Origin: an uncultured Oscillospiraceae bacterium
GTDB taxonomy: Bacteria; Bacillota; Clostridia; Oscillospirales; Oscillospiraceae
NCBI GenBank assembly: GCA_900754965.1
Contig: CAAEEO010000039.1
Span: 4,144-68,143, forward strand
DNA length: 64,000 bases
Direction: 5' to 3'
Under the pieces are notes generated by a model. That model was given only the letters and a program-made list of their open reading frames with translations, ran no database searches and was not told the DNA's origin. Position 1 is the first letter of the stretch. The number at the start of each line of letters is the position of its first letter. The position numbers and the translations under genes were made by a program. Positions 39,963 through 51,122 of this stretch are shown one piece after another.

Positions 39963-41396
39963 ATGAATTACGGGATCATACTGGGCAGCATCCGCCACAG
40001 TTATGTCTATCATCTCATCGCCGTGATTGCCGGGTGGTTTTCCCGTCAGTGGAAACAAAGCCCCATCATCCAGTGGTTCCTCAGCCAGAAGTCTGGGGAA
40101 GAGCGATCCAAAGGCAGCCTGCTGTATCGGCTGTTCTGCCTGCTGCACCGGCTGCTTTGCCGGCTGTGTACGGTTCTCCGCCTGGATCGGGTGACGGAAA
40201 ACAGCATTTTCCGCCGTCCGGCGCTGTGGAGCGGGCTTGCGGTGCTGGCAGCGCCGTTTCTGCCCACGATGGCCGTGTTGGGATTGGTGCTGATTGCACT
40301 GTGTTCCCTGATGCTCACTTTCGGCTGTGACAGCCGGCGGGAACTGGTCTATTTCCCGGTGAACAAATTTGTGTACGGTTTTGCCTTTGTGTACCTGTTC
40401 TGTGCGTTCACATCGGTGACGCCCGGGGCCAGCTTGAAAATCAGCGCCATGTTCTGCGCGTTTGCGCTGTTTTTCATCATTCTCACCAATTCCATCACCA
40501 CCTATCGGCAGCTCAAGACCCTGTCTGCGCTGTTGGTGGCGGCGGGGGTACTGGTGTCCCTGTACGGATTCTGGCAGTATGCCACCGGCGGTCAGCGGGT
40601 GGGCGCCTGGGTGGATAAGGAGATGTTCTCCATCAGTTTCCGGGTGTATTCCACGCTGGGCAACCCCAATGTGTTGGGAGAGTACCTGCTGCTGGTGATC
40701 CCCCTGTGCGTGGGATTCATGTTCTCGTCCAAAACCTGGTTCCAGCGGGTAATCTGGGCGGCGTGTTTTGCCGTGATGATGCTGTGCATGGTGCTGACCT
40801 ATTCCCGGGGGTGCTGGCTGGGCATCTGCCTGGCGGCAGCCATTTTCATGGTAATGTACGACCGGCGGTTTTTGCTGGTGGGATTTGCCCTGCTGCTGGC
40901 AGCGCCCTTTGTTCTGCCGGAGTCCATTTTGCAGCGTCTGGGCAGCATCGGAGATATGGGGGACACTTCCACCTCTTACCGGGTGTATATCTGGATGGGC
41001 ACCATCGCTATGCTCAAGGAGTTCTGGTTCTCCGGGGTAGGCCCCGGCCAGGCGGCCTATAATACCCTGTATCCCCTGTATTCTTACAGCCATATTTCCG
41101 CCCCCCACGCCCACAACCTGTTCCTGCAGACCATGTGCGATACCGGCGTGTGCGGCATCGTGCTGCTGGTTCTGGTGGTGTTTTCCACAGTGCGGACCCT
41201 GGCCACGGCAGTCAGCCGGGAGGAGCGCCGGGAGAACCGGATGTTCCAGTCGGCAGGTATTGCGGCCATCGGCGGCTTTATGCTCCAGAGTATGTTCGAC
41301 TATACATTTTATAACTACCGGGTGATGCTCATGTTCTGGGCATTCCTGGGCATCTATCTGCTTTATACCAAGCTGCGGGAGGAGGAACCGGCGTGA
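39963..41396 (+). CDS. O-antigen ligase/Wzy-type membrane protein
   Basis: A 477-residue polytopic membrane protein with a Wzy_C/WaaL-type core. The large loop contains FSISFRVYSTLGNPNVLGEYLLL and TYSRGCWLGI, and the late VGPGQAAYNTLYP and HAHNLFLQTMCDTG segments are typical of O-antigen ligases and polymerases. In Gram-positive bacteria such proteins polymerise or attach surface glycopolymers. The ATG at 39963 follows AGGAGGG at about 6 nt. Two TATAAT hexamers (39932 and 39939) lie upstream but the -35 is weak. It overlaps the next glycosyltransferase gene by 4 nt and is the first gene of the surface-polymer operon. Confidence 0.88.
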   Translation: MNYGIILGSIRHSYVYHLIAVIAGWFSRQWKQSPIIQWFLSQKSGEERSKGSLLYRLFCLLHRLLCRLCTVLRLDRVTENSIFRRPALWSGLAVLAAPFLPTMAVLGLVLIALCSLMLTFGCDSRRELVYFPVNKFVYGFAFVYLFCAFTSVTPGASLKISAMFCAFALFFIILTNSITTYRQLKTLSALLVAAGVLVSLYGFWQYATGGQRVGAWVDKEMFSISFRVYSTLGNPNVLGEYLLLVIPLCVGFMFSSKTWFQRVIWAACFAVMMLCMVLTYSRGCWLGICLAAAIFMVMYDRRFLLVGFALLLAAPFVLPESILQRLGSIGDMGDTSTSYRVYIWMGTIAMLKEFWFSGVGPGQAAYNTLYPLYSYSHISAPHAHNLFLQTMCDTGVCGIVLLVLVVFSTVRTLATAVSREERRENRMFQSAGIAAIGGFMLQSMFDYTFYNYRVMLMFWAFLGIYLLYTKLREEEPA

Positions 41397-42505
41397 TCAA
41401 AGTACTCAATATCATCAGCGACACCAACATCGGCGGCGCGGGACGCTGCCTCATCAACTTTCTTAAATATTATGACCGGACACGCTATCAGGTGAAAGTG
41501 GTGCTGCCGGAGAACAGCCAGCTCCGGCCGGAAATCGAGAAACTGGATACCCCGGTGATCGAAGTGCCCGGCATGGGGGACAAGTCCTTTTCCCTGCAGG
41601 CGGTGCGGGCGCTGAAACGGGTGATCCGGGCAGAACAGCCCCAGGTGGTTCATACCCACGGAGCCATGTCCGGGCGGATTGCCGCCAAAGGCACCGGCGC
41701 CAAGATCGTCTATACCCGCCATTCCGCCTTCCCCGTGCCGGATCGGATCAAAAAGAATCCGGGCCGCTGGGTGAACAAGACCCTCAACGAACACTATGCC
41801 GACCGCATCATTGCCGTCAGTCCGGCCTGCCGGGAAAATCTGACGGACGGCGGCATTTCCCCGGAGCTGATTGACACCATGCTCAACGGCGTGGAGGCCG
41901 TGGCCCGGGTGCCGGAGGCAGAACTTGCGCCCCTGCGGGAGCAGTACCGCATTGCACCGGGGGAGTTTGTCCTGGGCATTATGGCCCGCATCGAGGACTA
42001 TAAAGGTCATCTGTACATTGTGGATGCCGTGAAACAGCTGAAAGACCAGGGCCGGCAGGTGAAACTGCTGATTGCCGGGGAAGGCGCCTTTGAGCCGGTG
42101 GTCCGGCAGCGGGTGGCAGAACTGGGCCTGGAAGAGCAGGTGGTGTTTGTGGGATTTGTGCGGAATGTGGCGCCGATTCTCAGCCTGCTGGATGTGCAGC
42201 TGAACGCCTCGTACGGCACCGAGGCCTCCAGCCTGGCCATGATCGAGGCCTTCAGCATGGGCATTCCCGTGGTGGCCAGTGATTACGGCGGCAACCCCTG
42301 GATGGTGGACGAGGGCGAAGACGGCTACCTGTTCCCCAGTCGGGACAGCGCCGCCATGGCACAGCGGATTGCGGGTCTGATGGACGACCCGGAGAAACTG
42401 GCCTATATGAAACGCCGGGCAGAGGAGATCTACCGGCAGCGGTTCACCGGGGAGATTTTTGCCCGGAACATTGAGGCCGTGTATGACAAAGTATTGGAGG
42501 ACTGA
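41393..42505 (+). CDS. GT4-family glycosyltransferase
   Basis: A 370-residue GT-B glycosyltransferase. The N-terminal half starts MIKVLNIISDTNIGGAGRC. The C-terminal nucleotide-sugar domain has GIMARIEDYKGH, VGFVRNVAPILSLLDVQLNASYGTEASSLAMIEAFSMGIPVVASDYGG; the E-x7-E/G-x-P segment is the usual retaining GT4 signature. It presumably adds a sugar to a lipid-linked surface-polymer precursor at the cytoplasmic face. It starts with GTG overlapping the previous stop (GTGA). Donor and acceptor are unknown. Confidence 0.9.
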   Translation: MIKVLNIISDTNIGGAGRCLINFLKYYDRTRYQVKVVLPENSQLRPEIEKLDTPVIEVPGMGDKSFSLQAVRALKRVIRAEQPQVVHTHGAMSGRIAAKGTGAKIVYTRHSAFPVPDRIKKNPGRWVNKTLNEHYADRIIAVSPACRENLTDGGISPELIDTMLNGVEAVARVPEAELAPLREQYRIAPGEFVLGIMARIEDYKGHLYIVDAVKQLKDQGRQVKLLIAGEGAFEPVVRQRVAELGLEEQVVFVGFVRNVAPILSLLDVQLNASYGTEASSLAMIEAFSMGIPVVASDYGGNPWMVDEGEDGYLFPSRDSAAMAQRIAGLMDDPEKLAYMKRRAEEIYRQRFTGEIFARNIEAVYDKVLED

Positions 42506-42507
42506 CC

Positions 42508-42996
42508 ATGGAACAGGAAAAGAAACCGCTGAAGATCAGCATTTTTGATATTGTGATCGTGGCCGCGGTGCTGGCTGCGGCAGTGATCGTCTTTTTAATC
42601 CTGAAACCCAACGATGTGGAGATTGTGCCCAGCAGCGGCACCACGATGGAATATGTGGTGGAACTGCAGAAGATGCCCGCAGGCACCACGGAACTGGTGC
42701 AGCCGGGGGATGCGCTGAAAGACGGCGCGAAGAACTATGCCATTGGCACGGTGGTCTCTGCCCAGGCCATTCCCTACACCTTCCAGGTGGTGGACGAGGA
42801 AACGGGGACGCTGATGAACGCCCCTATGGACCGATATGAGAACATTCTTGTGACGGTGTCCTGCAATATGAACACCTCCGGAACTGCCATCACGGCAGAC
42901 AGCGGATTCACCCTCACAGTAGGCACGCAGGTGAATGTGTCCGGCCCCTGCTATTCCGGCGTGGGCTATGTGATCTCTTTGGAAAGGGGCGAATAA
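42508..42996 (+). CDS. DUF4330-family membrane-anchored protein (first copy)
   Basis: A 162-residue protein with one N-terminal membrane span (KISIFDIVIVAAVLAAAVIVFLIL) and an extracytoplasmic domain of about 120 residues. It resembles the DUF4330 family, for which no activity is established. It is encoded 3 nt after the glycosyltransferase and 3 nt before a second homologue, so the pair probably forms a complex in surface-polymer assembly or export. The last point is inference from operon position only. Confidence 0.75.
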   Translation: MEQEKKPLKISIFDIVIVAAVLAAAVIVFLILKPNDVEIVPSSGTTMEYVVELQKMPAGTTELVQPGDALKDGAKNYAIGTVVSAQAIPYTFQVVDEETGTLMNAPMDRYENILVTVSCNMNTSGTAITADSGFTLTVGTQVNVSGPCYSGVGYVISLERGE

Positions 42997-42999
42997 TCG

Positions 43000-43473
43000 A
43001 TGAAGGAAAAAAGCTATCATTTCAACTGGTTCGACGCACTGGTGTGCCTGCTGTTGGCGGCACTGTGCGCCGGCGCATTCTATAAATTTGCCGTGTCGGA
43101 CAAAACCGGCACAGCCGCCGCAACGGATACCATCACCTATGTGGTGCAGGTCCCGGCGGGAAAAGAGAGCACCCTGGCGGCTTTCCGGGAGGGGGATGCC
43201 CTGTATGATTCCGATTCCGGCAACCAGATTGGCACCATCACCGGCATCGAGGATGTGCCCGCAGAAACGGCCATTCCCTACCCGGACGGCACGGCCCAGT
43301 GGGGCACCATTCAGGATCGCTACGATGTGTACCTGACGGTGGAGGCCACCGGTACCATTACCGAGGCCCGGCAGTATCTGGTGAACAAAACTTACCAGAT
43401 CAATGTGGGCGCCCAGAAGAACATGAACACCCAGTATCGTTCTTTCTACGGCCGCATCATGTCGGTTTCCTGA
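43000..43473 (+). CDS. DUF4330-family membrane-anchored protein (second copy)
   Basis: A 157-residue protein built like its neighbour: one N-terminal membrane span (FDALVCLLLAALCAGAFYKF) and a beta-rich outer domain. Shared features include the YVV-Q/EL start of the outer domain, a GDALxD segment and an I-G-T-I/V block. The sequence has diverged enough to suggest distinct roles within one complex rather than a recent duplication. Confidence 0.72.
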   Translation: MKEKSYHFNWFDALVCLLLAALCAGAFYKFAVSDKTGTAAATDTITYVVQVPAGKESTLAAFREGDALYDSDSGNQIGTITGIEDVPAETAIPYPDGTAQWGTIQDRYDVYLTVEATGTITEARQYLVNKTYQINVGAQKNMNTQYRSFYGRIMSVS

Positions 43474-43486
43474 TCGGAGGAACGGT

Positions 43487-45709
43487 ATGAAACAGAAACG
43501 AACCATCCTCATGGCCACCATGGGGATGGATATCGGCGGGGCAGAGACCCATATCATGGAGCTGAGCAAGGAGCTGAAACGGCGGGGCTATGAGGTCATC
43601 GTGGCCTCCAACGGCGGGGTGTATGTGGAAGAACTGGAACAGGCGGGCATCCGCTGCGTGTCCGTTCCCATGCACCGCCGGGCACCGGTGCCCATGATGC
43701 GCTCACTGTTCCGCATGGCGCGGCTGATTCGGGAAACCAAACCCGATGTGGTCCATGCCCACGCCCGGATTCCCGGGTTCCTGTGCGGCATTCTCCACAA
43801 GCTGATGCACTTCCCCTTCGTCACCACGGCCCATTGGGTCTTTGATGCCGGCGGGGCGCTCCGGTTTTTGACCAACTGGGGCCAGCGGACCATCGCCGTG
43901 TCGGAGGACATCAAGACCTACCTCTGGGACAATTATCAGATTCCCGGGGAACAGGTTACGGTGACCATCAACGGCATCGATACGGAAAAATTCTCTCCGG
44001 CGGTGTCCGGGGAGAAGGTGCGCCGGGCACTGGGGATTCCGGCGGACAGCCTGTGCGTCGCCTCGGTCAGCCGACTGGATGACAGCCGGGCCTTTGCTGC
44101 CCGGTGCCTGATCGAGATCGCGCCGGAGCTGATCCGGCGGTTTCCCGGCATCCACCTGCTTATTGCCGGAGGCGGCGATGTGTATGAGGAACTGCACGCC
44201 CAGGCGGAGGCGGTGAATGCAGCGGCGGGATATGAGGCGCTGCATCTGCCCGGCGCCCGGACGGATATCAATGAGATCGTGGCGGCAGGCGATGTGTTCG
44301 TGGGCGTCAGCCGCGCGGCATTGGAGGCCATGGCCGGGGGTAAGGCAGTGATCATTGCCGGAAACGAAGGCTATCACGGCATTTTCACCCCGGAAAAACT
44401 GGAAGAGGCCATTCTGGGCAACTTCTGCTGCCGGGGTCTGCCGGCCTGTACGCCAGAGGCGCTGCTCCGGGATCTGACCGACCTGCTCCAGGCGGGGCGG
44501 GAGACCTGGGATGCCCAGGGCGCTTATAACCGTCAGGTGATTTTTGACCATTACTCTGTGGCACGGATGGCGGAAGATGCCCTGCAGGTGTACCGTCAGG
44601 TCTGGCCGAAACGGTCTGTGGTTATTTCCGGATATTATGGGTATCATAACTTGGGAGACGACGCCATTCTGCTGTCCATTCGGCGGCGCTTGGCGGCACT
44701 GTCGGAAGATGTGGAGCTGACGGCGCTGTCCAATGCGCCGGAGAGCACCTGGGAGGAATACGGCGTGAAAGCCGTGAAACGCTTTAACCTCTTTCAGCTG
44801 CGCCGGGCCATTCGTCATGCCGATCTGCTGATTTCCGGCGGCGGCAGTCTGCTGCAGGACCGGACCAGTACCCGGTCGCTGATGTATTATCTGTCCGTGA
44901 TCCGCATGGCCCAGCGGATGGGCAAACCGGTGATGCTGTATGCCAACGGCATCGGCCCGGTGATGCGGGTGAAAAACCGGCGCAGGGTGGAAAAAGTGGT
45001 GTCCCGGACGGACTGCATCACCCTGCGGGACGGGGACAGCCTGAAGGAACTGGAGCGGATGGGCGTACACCATGAGGATATGACCGTCACGGCCGATCCG
45101 GTGTTCACGCTGGAGGGCATTTCCCCGGAGCAGGCCCGGCAGCGGCTGACGGAAACGGGCGTACCGTTGGAAAAACCCATTCTGGCTGTTTCCATGCGGC
45201 AGTCCGGCCATGTGTCCGCCAATCTGGAGGAACTGGCCCGGTTCTGCGACGAGGCGGCCAAGACCCACACGGTGCTGTTTCTTGTGATGCAGACCCCGGA
45301 TGATGCCGCTGTGACCGAGCAGCTGCGGCAGCGAATGGAACAGGCGTCTTATGTATTCGCCTGCCCGGGAGAGCCGGAAGTGATGATGGGCGTTTTGGGG
45401 CTGTGCGACCTGGCCTTCTGTATGCGCTTGCACACGGTGATTTTTGCCGCCAAGCAGCGGGTGCCGGTGATGGGACTGGTGTATGATCCCAAGGTGGCCT
45501 CGTATCTGGAACTGCTGGAAATGCCGGCGGCGGGCACCACCGAGGAATTTTCTGCCCCGGAGGCCATGGAGCTGTTCCGGGAACTGACCGCCCACCGGGA
45601 GGAATATGCCGCCCGTCTGGACCCCATTGCCGCCCGATTGGAGCAGGCGGCGGAAGAGAACGAACAACGGCTGGCCCGCCTGTTGGGCCTGGAAAGCAAA
45701 GGAGACTGA
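43487..45709 (+). CDS. Fused GT4 glycosyltransferase and CsaB-type polysaccharide pyruvyl transferase
   Basis: A 740-residue two-domain protein. Residues 1-370 are a GT4 glycosyltransferase (GMDIGGAETHIMELSKEL near the start; AAGDVFVGVSRAALEAMAGGKAVI). Residues 375-735 are a polysaccharide pyruvyl transferase: VVISGYYGYHNLGDDAILLSI, LLISGGGSLLQDRTSTRSLMYYL, CMRLHTVIFAAKQRVPVMGLVYDPK. CsaB adds ketal-pyruvate to secondary cell-wall polymers, creating the ligand for SLH-domain proteins. The fusion would couple sugar addition to pyruvylation in one polypeptide. Both domains look complete. It is translated 13 nt after the second DUF4330 gene. Confidence 0.9.
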   Translation: MKQKRTILMATMGMDIGGAETHIMELSKELKRRGYEVIVASNGGVYVEELEQAGIRCVSVPMHRRAPVPMMRSLFRMARLIRETKPDVVHAHARIPGFLCGILHKLMHFPFVTTAHWVFDAGGALRFLTNWGQRTIAVSEDIKTYLWDNYQIPGEQVTVTINGIDTEKFSPAVSGEKVRRALGIPADSLCVASVSRLDDSRAFAARCLIEIAPELIRRFPGIHLLIAGGGDVYEELHAQAEAVNAAAGYEALHLPGARTDINEIVAAGDVFVGVSRAALEAMAGGKAVIIAGNEGYHGIFTPEKLEEAILGNFCCRGLPACTPEALLRDLTDLLQAGRETWDAQGAYNRQVIFDHYSVARMAEDALQVYRQVWPKRSVVISGYYGYHNLGDDAILLSIRRRLAALSEDVELTALSNAPESTWEEYGVKAVKRFNLFQLRRAIRHADLLISGGGSLLQDRTSTRSLMYYLSVIRMAQRMGKPVMLYANGIGPVMRVKNRRRVEKVVSRTDCITLRDGDSLKELERMGVHHEDMTVTADPVFTLEGISPEQARQRLTETGVPLEKPILAVSMRQSGHVSANLEELARFCDEAAKTHTVLFLVMQTPDDAAVTEQLRQRMEQASYVFACPGEPEVMMGVLGLCDLAFCMRLHTVIFAAKQRVPVMGLVYDPKVASYLELLEMPAAGTTEEFSAPEAMELFRELTAHREEYAARLDPIAARLEQAAEENEQRLARLLGLESKGD

Positions 45710-45712
45710 ACC

Positions 45713-46477
45713 ATGAGAATTGCAGTCATTACCGGCGCCTCTGCCGGGATGGGCCGGGAGTTTGCCGTACAGTTGGACCGGCAGCGGAAGTACGATGAGA
45801 TCTGGGTCATTGCCCGCCGGGAAGACCGGCTGCTGGCCCTGAGGGGGGCGCTGCGGGCCAAGGTGCGGCCCATCCCTCTGGATCTGACAGAGCCGGTGGC
45901 AGTGGAGCAGTATGCTGCGCTGCTGGAACAGACCCAGCCGCTGGTGCAGACCCTGGTGAATGCGGCGGGCTTTGGCCTGTTCGGGAAATTCACGGATCTG
46001 CCTCTGGATGAGCAGATGAACATGGTGGACCTGAACTGCAAGGCGCTAGCAGCCATGACCTATGTGACCCTGCCCTATATGGAGCCGGGCGGAGAGGTCT
46101 ATGAGTTTGCCTCCATCGCTTCCATGCAGCCCATCCCGGATCTGAACATTTATGCCGCGACCAAAGCCTTTGTCCGCAGTTTCTCCCGGGCGCTGAACCG
46201 GGAATTGGCGCTGGACAACCGGGGCATCCGGGTCATGGCCATCTGCCCCTGCTGGGTGGAAACGGAGTTCTTTGACCGGGCCAACCGATACAGCACCATT
46301 CCCTATTTCAGCCGTATCTGGGACCCCCGGGATGTGGTGCGTACCGCCATGCGGGACATGGCGCGGGGGAAGGATGTGTCCGTCCACGGCGGCACCATCA
46401 AGGCCCAGTACCTGATGAGCAAGCTCCTGCCCCATAAATTGGTCATGGATATCTGGTGCAAACAGCAAAATCTGTAA
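45713..46477 (+). CDS. SDR-family NAD(P)-dependent oxidoreductase
   Basis: A 254-residue classical short-chain dehydrogenase: cofactor motif TGASAGMGRE, NAAGFG (in place of NNAG), catalytic Ser region ASIASMQP and YAATK (YxxxK). The C-terminal part is basic and hydrophobic, which may give membrane association. The substrate is not predictable. It starts 3 nt after the GT4-CsaB gene, so it is in the surface-polymer operon and may act on a sugar or lipid intermediate. A long imperfect hairpin follows. Confidence 0.88.
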   Translation: MRIAVITGASAGMGREFAVQLDRQRKYDEIWVIARREDRLLALRGALRAKVRPIPLDLTEPVAVEQYAALLEQTQPLVQTLVNAAGFGLFGKFTDLPLDEQMNMVDLNCKALAAMTYVTLPYMEPGGEVYEFASIASMQPIPDLNIYAATKAFVRSFSRALNRELALDNRGIRVMAICPCWVETEFFDRANRYSTIPYFSRIWDPRDVVRTAMRDMARGKDVSVHGGTIKAQYLMSKLLPHKLVMDIWCKQQNL

Positions 46478-46490
46478 TATGTATTCAAAG

Positions 46491-46536
46491 CCATCCGTAT
46501 TCCGGGCGTTCGTGCCTGGAATACAGGGTGGTTTTG
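46491..46536 (+). terminator. Terminator of the surface-polymer operon
   Basis: A long, slightly imperfect stem (CCATCC...GGGTGG with inner GTATTCC/GGAATAC and GGGC/GCCT) is followed by TTTTG. Confidence 0.7.
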
Positions 46537-46568
46537 TGATTTTCCGTACATTATTCATCGATTGACGG

Positions 46569-46597
46569 TTGAATTTTCCGGTGCTTGCTGTTACAAT
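46569..46597 (+). promoter_or_regulatory. Promoter of the activase/dehydratase pair
   Basis: TTGAAT (46569-46574), 17 nt, TACAAT (46592-46597), giving a leader of about 90 nt. The 46478-46694 gap holds this and the preceding terminator only. Confidence 0.6.
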
Positions 46598-46694
46598 ATA
46601 GCATCAAACTCAAAAAGACAATGAAACGACTGGAATTGACAGCGGTTTACGACGTATTGAAACGGATTGAAGTGAGGCGCAGACAGCGAGTACG

Positions 46695-49648
46695 ATGATG
46701 AAGATTTCAAATGTACAGAAATTGGAACGGCACCTGACCTTGGGGATCGACATCGGTTCCACCACGGCCAAGGTGGTGCTCATTGACGACGGGGAAGTGG
46801 TGTACGAGAAGTACGAACGGCACTTTTCCCAGGTGCGGCAAAAAACGATCGAGATGATCCAGGCCATCCGTCCTCTGTTGGAGGGACGGATATTTACTGT
46901 GGCCATTTCCGGCTCTGCCGGATTGGGTCTGGCCGAGGCGGCGGGGATTCCCTTTGTCCAGGAGGTCTATGCCACCGGCGAGGTGATCCGGGTCCTGGAG
47001 CCGGACACCGGCGTGGTCATCGAACTGGGGGGAGAGGACGCAAAGGTGATCTTCTTCCAGGGCGGAACGGATGAGAGAATGAATGGCACCTGCGCCGGAG
47101 GGACAGGTGCATTTATTGACCAAATGGCCGTTTTGCTGAATATGACCGTGGAGGAAATGGATACGGCCAGCCTGGAGCATACCCGGCTGTACCCCATTGC
47201 CTCCCGTTGCGGCGTGTTTGCCAAAACGGATATTCAGCCGCTGCTGAACCAGGGCGCCAGCAAGGCGGATGTGGCCGCCAGTATTTACCAGGCTGTGGTG
47301 AACCAGACCATCACAGGGCTTGCCCAGGGCCGGAAGATCGAGGGAAAAGTCATGTTCCTGGGCGGCCCGCTGTACTACTGCAAGGGTCTGCGGGAGCGAT
47401 TCCGGGAAACCCTGCACCTGACGGAAGAGATGGCAGTCTTCCCGGAGTACGGACGGTTTGCCGTGGCGTTGGGTGCTGCGCTGTATGGCGCGGACGGAGA
47501 AGAGTTTACTTACGATGGACTCCTCAACTGCCTGATTGATTCTGCCTCCCGGATGGGACAGACCAGCACCCGCCTGGAACCGCTGTTTGCAGACGAGGCA
47601 GACTATGACGCCTTTGTCACCCGGCACCGGAGGGCAGTGGTAGAGTCCCGGGATATGGACTCTTACGCCGGAGATGCCTGGCTGGGCATCGACTGCGGCT
47701 CCACCACCACCAAACTGGCGCTGATCTCGGAAGATAAAAAACTGCTGTATACCTATTACAGTTCCAACCAGGGCAACCCGGTGCAGATTGTCCGGGAGCA
47801 GCTGATGGAGATTCTGGAACGCTGCGGCGACCGGATTCGGATCTGCGGCAGCGCTGCCACGGGTTATGGCGAGGAACTGATTTGCCATGCGTTCCGGATC
47901 GATGAGGGCGTGGTGGAGACCATTGCCCACTACACGGCAGCCAAGTATTTCCAGCCGGATGTGGACTTCATTCTGGACATTGGCGGACAGGACATTAAAT
48001 GTTTCAAGATCCGCAACGGCGCCATCGATTCCATTATGCTCAACGAGGCCTGTTCCTCCGGCTGCGGGTCTTTCATCGAGACCTTTGCCAAGAGCATGGG
48101 GTACGATGTGCAGACTTTTGCGGAAAAGGGCCTGCATGCCAAAGCACCGGTGAATCTGGGCAGCCGCTGCACCGTGTTCATGAATTCCTCTGTGAAACAG
48201 AGCCAGAAGGACGGGGCCACGGTGGAGGATATTTCCGCGGGACTGTCCGTATCCGTGGTGAAAAATGCGCTGTATAAGGTCATTCGGGCCGGGTCTGCCC
48301 AGGAACTGGGCAAAAATATTGTGGTGCAGGGCGGCACATTCCTGAATGACGCTGTGCTCCGGGCCTTTGAACTGGAATTGGGCGCCCCGGTGATTCGTCC
48401 GGCCATTGCCGGACTGATGGGGGCTTACGGCGCCGCGCTGCACGCCATGCGATTCCGCAGCAGTAGCCTCATCTCTCTGGAGGAATTGCGGCACTTTACC
48501 CATACCTCTACCCAGTCGGTCTGCCAGGGCTGCGGTAACCACTGCCATCTGACCATCAATGCCTTTGACGACGGCCGTCGGTTCATTTCCGGAAACCAGT
48601 GCCAGAAAATGGTGGGCGGTAAGGCAGAGGAACTGCCGAATCTGTACCAGATTAAGCGGGACTTGCTCACGAATCTGAAACCGGTCCCCGGAGAGCGGGG
48701 AAAATTGGGTCTGCCCATGGCATTGGGAATGTATGAACTGGCGCCTTTGTGGCATACCATTTTTACAGAACTGGGGTATGAAGTGGTCACTTCGGGGCTG
48801 TCTACTCGGCAGACCTATGAAAAGGGACAGTTTTCCATTCCCTCGGACACGGCCTGCTACCCGGCAAAGATCATGCACGGGCATATCGAGCAGCTGCTGG
48901 AGGCCGGATGTGACACAATCTTCTATCCCTGCCTGAGCTATAATATTGATGAACACGCCGGGGATAACCACTATAACTGCCCGGTGGTGGCCTATTATGC
49001 CGAACTGCTGGCAGGCAATATGGACGATTTGCAGCGGGTGCAGTTCCTGCATCCCTATCTGAGCGTGGATACGCCCAAGCAGTTGGCGCACACTCTCCAC
49101 CATGCCTTGGCGCAGACCGACCCCACCATCACCAAGCGTGAGGTGAAACGGGCGGTGGACCGGGGATTTGCTGCCTATCAGACCCACATGGCGGCCATTC
49201 GCGCCCATGGGGAGGCAGCCATAGAGTATGCCCGGGAAAACGGCAAGCGCATCATGATTCTGGCCGGACGGCCCTATCATATCGACCCGGAAATTGGCCA
49301 CGGCATCGATAAACTGGCCGGTCAGCTGGGCTTTGTGGTAGTCAGTGAGGACAGCATCTGCCATCTGGCCCAACCCCAGAAAGTCCATGTGCTCAACCAG
49401 TGGACGTACCATGCCCGTCTGTACCGGGCGGCCCGGTATGCGGCGGAGCACAGCGACACGGAACTGGTGCAGCTGGTCAGCTTTGGCTGCGGTGTGGACG
49501 CCATTACCACCGACGAGGTGCGCTCCATTCTGGAGGAGAACGGAAAATTCTATACCCAGATCAAAATTGATGAGATCACCAATCTGGGTGCAGTGAAGAT
49601 CCGTCTGCGCAGTCTGCTGGGTGCATTGGAAGAAAAGGAGGAACGGCA

Positions 49649-49652
<4 letters not shown>
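46695..49652 (+). CDS. Double BadF-type 2-hydroxyacyl-CoA dehydratase activase with C-terminal DUF2229 region
   Basis: A 985-residue protein. Two tandem ASKHA ATPase activase domains start LGIDIGSTTAKVVLI (about residue 17) and LGIDCGSTTTKLALI (about 335). Each keeps the phosphate-binding GGED/GGQD motif and cysteines expected to bridge a 4Fe-4S cluster (CAGGTGAF, SRCGVF; CSSGCGSF, SRCTVF). The C-terminal third (from TSTQSVCQGCGNHC) is DUF2229-like. Activases use ATP to inject a low-potential electron into 2-hydroxyacyl-CoA dehydratases. In many anaerobes this protein and the next are one polypeptide of about 1400 residues. The physiological substrate of the large form is not established. The SD is weak. 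Confidence 0.85.
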
Positions 49653-50965
<1,313 letters not shown>

Positions 50966-50983
50966 AAAAGAGAACAATGCGTT

Positions 50984-51025
50984 AACCGCCGTCCGGCCTG
51001 TACTCCACAGCCGGACGGCGGTTTT
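50984..51025 (+). terminator. Terminator of the dehydratase pair
   Basis: A 14-bp stem AACCGCCGTCCGGC...GCCGGACGGCGGTT has a 12-nt loop and ends in TTTT. Confidence 0.92.
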
Positions 51026-51027
51026 GA

Positions 51028-51070
51028 TTGACAAGAGAGGGGAAATGTGTATAATGTTAGTGAAACCTAA
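51028..51070 (+). promoter_or_regulatory. feoAB promoter with possible iron-repressor operator
   Basis: A perfect TTGACA (51028-51033), 16 nt and a perfect TATAAT (51050-51055). A TTAG...CTAA dyad (51057-51060 and 51067-51070) covers the start site and resembles half-sites of DtxR/IdeR-family iron repressors, which would fit control of an iron transporter. The promoter is clear; the operator is tentative. Confidence 0.6.
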
Positions 51071-51122
51071 TTAGAGAAGACAAACACCGGCGAACAGCGC
51101 CGGAACGGGAAGGACACAGAAC

